Assembly: GCA_031177555.1 (NCBI GenBank)
Contig: JAPSGM010000027.1
Coordinates: forward strand, 1-13,336
DNA from: Chloroflexota bacterium
GTDB taxonomy: Bacteria > Chloroflexota > Limnocylindria > QHBO01
Length of the DNA stretch: 13,336 nt
Direction: 5' to 3'
Shown: positions 12,441 to 13,336 of the stretch, one piece after another
Layout of the letters: every line of letters starts with the position of its first letter
Numbering within the stretch: position 1 is the stretch's first letter
The notes under the pieces: generated by a model
What the model was told of the DNA's origin: nothing
Databases searched by the model: none
The model's input: the letters and a program-made list of their open reading frames with translations, nothing else
Made by a program: the position numbers and the translations under genes

Positions 12441-13336
12441 GACGCACCGGCATGCCGATCAGCCTGCTCGACCGGGTCCTCGGGGCTCGGGCACTGCCGC
12501 CGCGCCTGGACGATGCAATGCTGCTGCGCCTCGAGCGTGCCGTCGGCCGCGTGGAGCCGGACCCGCTCTTCCGGCGCCGGCTGCGTGGCCACGTGCTGAA
12601 CCGGTACGTTGCGGCGCGCGAGGGCCTTCTCGCCGAGCCGCGCCCGCGGCGGCGGATGGGCAGGCTGGGGCGGTCGGTCCTGTACGCGTCGCTGGCCGTT
12701 GCCCTGGGCGCGTCCGCCGCCGGTGCCGCGGCGCAGCACAGCCTGCCGGCCGACCCGCTCTACGGCGTGAAGCTCCAGCTGGAGGAGGTCCGCATGGGCA
12801 TCGCGCCGCCCTCCGTGCGCGCGGAGCTGGCCGAGATCGCCCTCGCTGAGCGGGTGGAAGAGCTCGAACGTCTGGCGGCGGCAGGCGACTGGGCCCTGGT
12901 GTCCGAGGCGGCCGCCCGCGTGACGGATGCGCGGGCCACCCTGATGGCGCTCGACAGCGACGCCCACGCACGGGGCGTCTCCGGGAACCTTGGCGCGATC
13001 GACGCCATGGAGGCCGTCATGGCCAAGGCACCGCCCGCGGCCCGGGCCGGCCTGGAGCGCGCCCTGCAGGCGATGGGACCTCCCGCCTGGCGCGGCGGTG
13101 AGGGAGCGAGGCGCGCACAGGACGGGCCCGAGCATCCCATCCATCTCGGTCCTGGGCGGCCGGCAGCCGGTCCGGTGGCGCCGGATGCGACGCAGGCCCC
13201 CAACCCGCGCTCCGGGGAAAGCGGCAGGCCCGCCTCCTCCGAACCGGAGGCCTCGTCCGAACCGGAGGCCTCGCTCGAACCGCAGGCCACTCCCCAACCG
13301 GAGGCCACGCCACCGGGGCCTGCCGAGCTGGAAGTC
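12437..13336 (+). CDS. DUF5667-like single-pass membrane protein, candidate sigma regulator, 3' truncated
   Basis: An open frame of 300 codons running to the last base of the window with no stop. It begins with ATG in an ATGA overlap with the sigma-factor stop. The N-terminal cytosolic part (about 1-79) is Arg-rich with DPLFRRRLRGHVLNRYVAAREG. One membrane segment lies at about 80-100 (VLYASLAVALGASAAGAAA). Just after it, LPADPLYGVKLQLEEVRMGIAPP (103-125), then RAELAEIALAERVEELERLAAAG form the helical segment that I match to DUF5667, common next to ECF sigma factors in Actinobacteria and Chloroflexota. The outer part ends in a Pro/Glu/Ala/Ser-rich tail with four near-identical six-residue repeats (268-291). 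By position and topology it probably senses something outside and controls the sigma factor. No zinc-binding anti-sigma motif (HxxxCxxC) is present, so a classical ZAS anti-sigma role is not supported. Confidence 0.78.
   Translation, partial: MRRTGMPISLLDRVLGARALPPRLDDAMLLRLERAVGRVEPDPLFRRRLRGHVLNRYVAAREGLLAEPRPRRRMGRLGRSVLYASLAVALGASAAGAAAQHSLPADPLYGVKLQLEEVRMGIAPPSVRAELAEIALAERVEELERLAAAGDWALVSEAAARVTDARATLMALDSDAHARGVSGNLGAIDAMEAVMAKAPPAARAGLERALQAMGPPAWRGGEGARRAQDGPEHPIHLGPGRPAAGPVAPDATQAPNPRSGESGRPASSEPEASSEPEASLEPQATPQPEATPPGPAELEV
13238..13309 (+). repeat. Four tandem 18-bp coding repeats
   Basis: Units at 13238-13255, 13256-13273, 13274-13291 and 13292-13309 encode SEPEAS, SEPEAS, LEPQAT and PQPEAT. 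The first two are identical at DNA level and the last two differ at a few bases. They form a Pro/Glu-rich extracellular tail of the DUF5667 protein. This pattern is open to length change by slippage. Confidence 0.85.

Noticed and set aside
12065..13297. Minus-strand open frame of 410 codons over the end of the window
   Set aside because: Antisense to the sigma factor and the DUF5667-like gene; the plus-strand frame is open to the window end, starts in an ATGA overlap and has a membrane segment and recognisable domain.
12437..13336. Classical zinc-binding anti-sigma factor
   Set aside because: Position fits, but the HxxxCxxC motif is absent in the N-terminal cytosolic part; described as DUF5667-like instead.
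1..13336. CRISPR arrays, tRNA or rRNA genes, insertion sequences, prophage or known riboswitches
   Set aside because: No spaced repeats, cloverleaf-like segments, transposase or phage proteins, or terminal inverted repeats were seen on either strand; composition and gene spacing look uniform, with no sign of a transferred island.

Overview
The window is GC-rich and densely coding, with 12 genes visible: 5 on the minus strand and 7 on the plus strand counting the two cut by the window ends. There are no phage, transposon, CRISPR or RNA genes that I can see. Two proteins have lipoprotein signal peptides (LAAC and LAGC lipoboxes) followed by Pro/Ser/Thr-rich linkers. There is a short ECF sigma factor paired with a DUF5667-type membrane protein, and a class-III aminotransferase resembling archaeal enzymes. 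Several genes have a -10 hexamer right next to the start codon and no Shine-Dalgarno. Together these suggest a monoderm-like bacterium, most likely Chloroflexota (Limnocylindria/Ellin6529-like); this placement is inference.

Region 1 (2-1751, plus): the 3' part of a stand-alone Lon substrate-binding-domain protein, then a LysM plus polysaccharide-deacetylase lipoprotein for cell-wall work. The latter ends 4 bp from the convergent neighbour.

Region 2 (1756-6298, minus, read right to left): pruA-type glutamate-semialdehyde dehydrogenase, an acidic DUF4288 protein, class-2 dihydroorotate dehydrogenase (pyrD), and a class-III aminotransferase. The first three overlap by a few bases and look like one operon. 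A good -35/-10 promoter, a leader with a 10-bp perfect hairpin, and direct and inverted repeats lie in the 6299-6557 gap upstream. The aminotransferase has its own ribosome-binding site and a possible promoter. If it is an ornithine aminotransferase, it and PruA would take ornithine via glutamate semialdehyde to glutamate.

Region 3 (6558-7940, minus): a lipoprotein of unknown function and a SAM-dependent methyltransferase, 21 bp apart.

Region 4 (8007-11628, plus): a small four-helix membrane protein, a fumarylacetoacetate-hydrolase family enzyme, L-threonine 3-dehydrogenase (tdh) and 2-amino-3-ketobutyrate CoA ligase (kbl). Tdh and Kbl together convert threonine plus CoA to glycine plus acetyl-CoA. 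The overall theme of regions 2 and 4 is amino-acid catabolism.

Region 5 (11629-13336, plus): an ECF sigma factor with a possible self-regulated promoter, overlapping by ATGA a DUF5667 membrane protein that is probably its regulator and runs off the window end.

I do not see a clearly new multi-gene system. The most interesting points are the repeated -10/start-codon spacing that predicts leaderless mRNAs, active-site or zinc-site substitutions in the deacetylase and in Tdh, the structured pruA leader, and the sigma factor/DUF5667 pair.
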